From positions 1 to 64,000 of the forward strand of contig JAVJOW010000019.1 of NCBI GenBank assembly GCA_040216555.1: 64,000 nt of DNA, given 5' to 3'. The DNA is from Arenibacter sp040216555 (lineage in GTDB: Bacteria > Bacteroidota > Bacteroidia > Flavobacteriales > Flavobacteriaceae). The notes under the pieces were generated by a model. That model was not told where the DNA came from, ran no database searches, and saw only the letters and a program-made list of their open reading frames with translations. This document shows, one piece after another, positions 60,614 through 64,000 of the stretch (position 1 is the first letter of the stretch; the number at the start of each line of letters is the position of its first letter). A program made the translations under genes and the position numbers.

Positions 60614-60991
60614 ATGGAAGTACAAGGGAAAATTAAAATGGTAGGTGAGACCCAAACATTTGGGAGCAACGGATTTAGAAAGAGAGAAGTAGTAGTGACT
60701 ACGGAGGAACAGTATCCACAACATATTATGGTAGAATTTGTACAGGATAAATGCGACCTTTTAAATAATTTTGGAGCTGGCCAAGCTGTAAAAATAAGTA
60801 TTAATCTAAGAGGTAGGGAATGGGTAAACCCACAGGGCGAGACCAAATATTTTAATTCCATACAAGGTTGGAGAATAGAAAGTTTACAGGATGAAGCAAA
60901 TGCTCCAGGGATGCCTCCGGTGCCTCCAATGGATGCTTTTGAACCTGCGGACGATATAAATGACGATGAGCATGACGATTTGCCATTTTAA
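60614..60991 (+). CDS. DUF3127 protein with SSB-like C-terminal tip
   Basis: 125 residues. The N-terminal domain (about 1-95) is all-beta: MEVQGKIKMVGETQTFGSNG, KREVVVTTEEQYPQHIMVEF and GREWVNPQGETKYFNSIQGW, consistent with an OB-like single-strand-binding fold. A short Pro-rich linker ends in an acidic tip DDINDDEHDDLPF. The final DDLPF is the same as the tip of SSB in this window. The family name is DUF3127; a role in DNA maintenance is an inference from the tip and fold. Its transcript ends in a terminator before aat. Confidence 0.82.
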   Translation: MEVQGKIKMVGETQTFGSNGFRKREVVVTTEEQYPQHIMVEFVQDKCDLLNNFGAGQAVKISINLRGREWVNPQGETKYFNSIQGWRIESLQDEANAPGMPPVPPMDAFEPADDINDDEHDDLPF

Positions 60992-61060
60992 TTAGCGGTC
61001 AATAATTTTATGGAGCATAATTATACCCGTTTTTAACGGCGGTGTATTTTCAAAAAAAGG

Positions 61061-61094
61061 AAAACCTATTCAGTTTGTAACTGAATAGGTTTTC
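61061..61094 (+). terminator. Terminator after the DUF3127 gene
   Basis: Perfect 13-bp arms AAAACCTATTCAG (61061-61073) and CTGAATAGGTTTT (61081-61093) with a 7-nt loop and T run. Confidence 0.8.
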
Positions 61095-61124
61095 TTAATT
61101 TTAGGATCATAAATCAACTTTAAA

Positions 61125-61760
61125 ATGTTTCTCCTTAATCATCTTTTACTGTTTCCGGATGTAGAAAAATCTGATGATGACGGATTATTGGCGGTGGGGG
61201 GTGATTTGTCCCCGGAGAGGTTGCTTTTGGCCTATAAGAATGGAATATTTCCATGGTTTAATGAGGATTCCATGATTCTTTGGTGGAGTCCAGATCCACG
61301 AATGGTGCTATTTCCAAACAACATAAAGATTTCGAAAAGTATGGCCCAGATCATAAAATCCAATGAGTTTAGGATTACTTATAATACACAATTTGAAGAG
61401 GTGGTTAATGCATGTTCTGCCATAAAGCGCAAAGGGCAGAAAGGAACTTGGATTACCCCTGAAATGAAAAGTGCCTACTTAAAATTGCATCAAATGGGAA
61501 TTGCCAAGTCCATTGAAGTATGGGAAAGCGATCTTTTGGCAGGAGGCCTTTATGGAATAGACCTTGGAAATGTATTTTGTGGTGAAAGTATGTTCAGTAA
61601 AAAGAGCAATGCCTCCAAATTCGCTTTTATAAGTCTGGCCAAGGAGTTACAGCAAAAAGATTATAAACTTATCGATTGTCAGGTGTACACTGCACATTTG
61701 GAAAGCCTAGGAGCTGAAGAGATTCCCAGAAAACAATTTATCGAAATTTTAAAAGGGTAG
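61125..61760 (+). CDS. aat: Leucyl/phenylalanyl-tRNA--protein transferase
   Basis: 211 residues. It adds Leu or Phe to N-terminal Arg/Lys of proteins, marking them for ClpS/ClpAP-type degradation (N-degron pathway). Signature blocks: LLAVGGDLSPERLLLAYKNG, GIFPWFNEDSMILWWSPDPR, KGTWITPEMKSAYLKLHQMG and GGLYGIDLGNVFCGESMFSK. Length is slightly short (E. coli 234) because both ends are trimmed. It is immediately downstream of the terminator at 61061. Confidence 0.96.
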   Translation: MFLLNHLLLFPDVEKSDDDGLLAVGGDLSPERLLLAYKNGIFPWFNEDSMILWWSPDPRMVLFPNNIKISKSMAQIIKSNEFRITYNTQFEEVVNACSAIKRKGQKGTWITPEMKSAYLKLHQMGIAKSIEVWESDLLAGGLYGIDLGNVFCGESMFSKKSNASKFAFISLAKELQQKDYKLIDCQVYTAHLESLGAEEIPRKQFIEILKG

Positions 61761-61782
61761 CTGTTAGATCTTTATACGTACC

Positions 61783-62349
61783 TTAATATAGCACTCTATC
61801 ATAATTGGCCGGTAAGGCTATTGCAGTTTTTATCAAATTTCCCTCAGCATCGAATATAGCTATATAATCCTCTTTTTTATCTGCTTTTTTGCCGCGTAGC
61901 ATTAGTTTGTAGGTATTACTGGGCAATATCAGATTTTGAAAGGTGTTTTTTAGAACATTCTCAGAGGACCCAAGATAGCGTTGTTGGATATATTTGATTT
62001 TTATTTTTTTGAAATTCTCTTTTAGATATGAATCTATATTGGCATAGGCATCCGTTGGGATGTCAACTTCCTTTACCATGAATCCCGTATTTTGAAGCGC
62101 TCCCTTTTCGTTGTAATTTATATGATAATGCATTTTCCCTTTCTTATATTTTAGGGTATAGGTAATTTTGGAGCTGTCCACTTCTCGGTAGTACCTTATG
62201 TGTTTGGTGTTCTCTAAGAGCAGCTTGTCTATGTCAATAGAAGGAAATTGCGATTTTTTTATCCGATGCTCCCGTTCCAATTTTGATTGGGAAAAACATT
62301 GTAAGCCAAGCATCAATAATAACATTAAGGTTATAAAGCTATACTTCAT
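61783..62349 (-). CDS. Secreted hypothetical protein downstream of tag
   Basis: 188 residues with a signal peptide (MKYSFITLMLLLMLGLQCFS). The mature part is basic, with alternating strands (SSKITYTLKYKKGKMHYHIN, NYNEKGALQNTGFMVKEVDI) and a C-terminal YIAIFDAEGNLIKTAIALPA, resembling the PepSY-like or MORN-like beta proteins of Bacteroidota only loosely. I do not recognise the family. Its start overlaps the tag stop by 11 nt, so it is co-transcribed with tag. Confidence 0.65.
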   Translation of the reverse strand: MKYSFITLMLLLMLGLQCFSQSKLEREHRIKKSQFPSIDIDKLLLENTKHIRYYREVDSSKITYTLKYKKGKMHYHINYNEKGALQNTGFMVKEVDIPTDAYANIDSYLKENFKKIKIKYIQQRYLGSSENVLKNTFQNLILPSNTYKLMLRGKKADKKEDYIAIFDAEGNLIKTAIALPANYDRVLY

Positions 62350-62902
62350 TATATCTAAAACAATTTATTTCGTGATCGTTTACCATGCCGGTCGCCTGCA
62401 TGTGGGCGTATACCACAGTACTTCCCACGAATTTGAACCCCCGCTTTTTTAAATCTTTGCTTATGGTGTCGGACAAATGGGTGTGCGCTGGGGCTTTTTT
62501 ATAATCCCTATGATCGTTCTTAATGGGCTGGCCGTCAACAAATGCCCAGATATAATTACTAAAACTTCCAAATTCCTTTTGGACGGCAATATAGGCCTGG
62601 GCGTTGGTAACAGTGGCCTTAATCTTGAGCTTGTTCCTAATAATTCCCGCATCCTGCAACAAGGATTCAATTTTCGGTTCCCCGTACTTCGCTATCCTTT
62701 TGTAATCAAAATGATCAAATGCCCTTCTGAAATTCTCCCTTTTTCTCAAGATGGTGATCCAACTTAATCCGGCCTGGAAGGTTTCCAAAATCAAAAATTC
62801 GAACAGTAGGTCATCATCCTTTATGGGGACGCCCCATTCCTCGTCATGGTACTTTTCGTATAGTGCATCGCCCTTGCACCAGCCACATCTATGCTTTTCC
62901 AT
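62339..62902 (-). CDS. tag: DNA-3-methyladenine glycosylase I
   Basis: 187 residues. Zinc-containing HhH glycosylase that excises 3-methyladenine. N-terminal RCGWCKGDALYEKYHDEEWG has the Cys pair of the zinc site and the conserved EYHDEEWG block; FQAGLSWITILRKRENFRRA is the substrate-binding helix, and the C-terminal FKFVGSTVVYAHMQATGMVN carries the remaining zinc ligands (His) near the end. Followed by the secreted hypothetical with an 11-nt overlap. Confidence 0.95.
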   Translation of the reverse strand: MEKHRCGWCKGDALYEKYHDEEWGVPIKDDDLLFEFLILETFQAGLSWITILRKRENFRRAFDHFDYKRIAKYGEPKIESLLQDAGIIRNKLKIKATVTNAQAYIAVQKEFGSFSNYIWAFVDGQPIKNDHRDYKKAPAHTHLSDTISKDLKKRGFKFVGSTVVYAHMQATGMVNDHEINCFRYNEV

Positions 62903-62962
62903 TTTTAATATTCAAACTTGCTTTAAAGATAAAGAAACCTCAAATTTAATAATGGGATTTAC

Positions 62963-63718
62963 CTACTTTTTGTTTTTGGATTTATTCACATGGTTTCTAG
63001 GCAAAACTTCCTCCGGGAAGGGAAATAGGATAGTTGAATTTTTTTCTGCCGCAATATTGGATAGGGTTTGGTAGAGCCTTAGTTTTATAGCGGAAGGCGA
63101 CTGATCTATCAATTTACCCGCTTCCAATAATTTGCCTGCGGCCTGTTCCTCGGCAACGGCCAAGATAATTCGTGCCCTTCTGGACCTTTCGGCTTCTGCT
63201 TGGTTGGCCATCATACGTTTCATGTTTTCAGGTAATTGAATGTCCTTTATTTTTACATCGATAATCTCAATACCCCATTCTTTTGTTTCCAATTCAACTA
63301 TAGCCTTGATATTTTTACCCATTTCCTCGCGTTTGGATAGGATGGTATCCAGTTCTACCTTGCCGCAAACATCCCTTAAGGCAGCTTGAGCCAATTGCGT
63401 AATGGCGAAGCGGTATTCTTCCACTTCCAAAACGGCTTTTTCGGGATCGTTTATCTTAAAAAAGACTACGCCGTCAATGCTACAAGGAACATTGTCCTCG
63501 GTCATAACTTCTTGCGAAATAATATTGATGGTGATAACACGGATATCGACGACCTGTATGGTCTCCACAATGGGAATAATCCACCTGAATCCAGGTTGTA
63601 AGGTCTTTACATACTTACCAAATCTAAATTTTAATGCTCTTTTGTATTCGAAGACTACCCGTATTCCGGCCAAAAGAAATAATACGAGAAGGATGCTGAG
63701 AATGAAAGGTGGTGCCAT
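62963..63718 (-). CDS. SPFH/band 7 family protein (slipin/stomatin-like)
   Basis: 251 residues. One N-terminal hydrophobic helix (FILSILLVLFLLAGIRVVFE) anchors the protein; the SPFH domain follows (about 25-185; FRFGKYVKTLQPGFRWIIPI, VMTEDNVPCSIDGVVFFKIN, ALRDVCGKVELDTILSKREE, KDIQLPENMKRMMANQAEAE) and a coiled coil in the C-terminal part (ARIILAVAEEQAAGKLLEAG). These are the marks of slipins, which form large membrane rings and organise membrane microdomains, often with an NfeD partner. No NfeD gene is in view on the same strand; it would be upstream, beyond 63718. Confidence 0.92.
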   Translation of the reverse strand: MAPPFILSILLVLFLLAGIRVVFEYKRALKFRFGKYVKTLQPGFRWIIPIVETIQVVDIRVITINIISQEVMTEDNVPCSIDGVVFFKINDPEKAVLEVEEYRFAITQLAQAALRDVCGKVELDTILSKREEMGKNIKAIVELETKEWGIEIIDVKIKDIQLPENMKRMMANQAEAERSRRARIILAVAEEQAAGKLLEAGKLIDQSPSAIKLRLYQTLSNIAAEKNSTILFPFPEEVLPRNHVNKSKNKK

Positions 63719-64000
63719 GATAATCGCGGTGTAAAATTTGTAATAAACTCCTATAAAACTATTTGGACGCTAGGGAAAACTAGTTGTTATTTTCCACAGT
63801 CCATTGTCAACATCAGAATTGAATTCTAAATTCCCAATTCTGTAAAGGGCAGATATACTTAAAGTTACGAAAATTACAAAGCAGCCAAAAATAAAAATTC
63901 GTTTAAATTGATTGGCACAAGTATGAAATGATTATTTATTTGTAGTGAAGCTGTTACAATAATAGTCCTTTATGGAAAAATGGCCGTTAAACTTATTATG
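63719..64000. other. Right end of the window, intergenic, possible gene start at 63972
   Basis: No gene is visible from 63719 to 63971. An ATG at 63972 opens a frame MEKWPLNLL that runs off the window; nine codons are too few to identify it. Confidence 0.25.

Overview
The window is chromosomal DNA from a member of the Bacteroidota, almost certainly a marine Flavobacteriaceae (the mix of genes recalls the Maribacter/Arenibacter/Zobellia group; this is an inference from gene content, not a search). Evidence: two SusD-type lipoproteins and a SusC-type receptor, the ssb-gldE-gldD gliding-motility block, a type IX secretion-like sorting tail, DUF4199, DUF4301 and DUF3127 families, promoters of the TTG-N19-TAnnTTTG kind, several TTG starts and few Shine-Dalgarno sequences. 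No rRNA, tRNA, CRISPR array or complete insertion sequence was seen.

Layout. 1-6.6 kb: 3' part of a nutrient-uptake cluster, with a SusD-like lipoprotein (cut by the window edge), a 1.1-kaa FG-GAP/ASPIC-UnbV lipoprotein and a seven-heme cytochrome c lipoprotein, separated by intrinsic terminators. 6.9-13.9 kb: a membrane-anchored TPR/AraC regulator convergent with a SusC/SusD pair. 14.0-16.4 kb: an AT-rich accessory patch holding long palindromes, a decayed sorting-tail ORF, a trypsin-like protease framed by 12-bp inverted repeats plus a highly structured tail, and a decayed HipBA-type toxin-antitoxin locus whose HipB-like gene still has twin operators. 16.5-18.8 kb: GNAT acetyltransferase and M61 peptidase. 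19.0-25.4 kb: biotin operon bioF-DUF2007-bioD-bioA-KAS-bioB, interrupted before bioB by a duplicated KAS tail and two large stem-loops. 25.6-30.9 kb: JmjC-like cupin, outer-membrane barrel, recX, DUF1080, RNase G, a 29-aa very basic protein and HU. 31.0-36.7 kb: mutY, ssb, gldE, gldD, a coiled-coil lipoprotein, DUF4199, rplU, rpmA. 36.8-43.2 kb: SDR-type reductase, ahcY, phosphopantetheinyl transferase, pnuC, NadR-like kinase, DUF4301.

43.4-49.0 kb: three tandem paralogous small exported proteins next to a sigma-54 response regulator and a convergent hybrid histidine kinase. 49.2-51.5 kb: TPP riboswitch and thiamine-type TonB-dependent receptor. 51.7-56.3 kb: sugar-oxidation genes (two Gfo/Idh oxidoreductases, DUF6807, DUF1080). 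56.3-63.7 kb: a Rieske-like lipoprotein, greA, HIT protein, sensor kinase, flavin reductase-like protein, DUF3127, aat, tag and an SPFH protein.

Most of the window is conserved housekeeping DNA. The signals most worth following are the cassette-like protease unit and its structured tail (14.5-15.6 kb), the stem-loop pair in front of bioB (24.07-24.25 kb), the FG-GAP/heptaheme cytochrome cluster, the exported triplet beside the two-component system, and the 29-aa basic protein.
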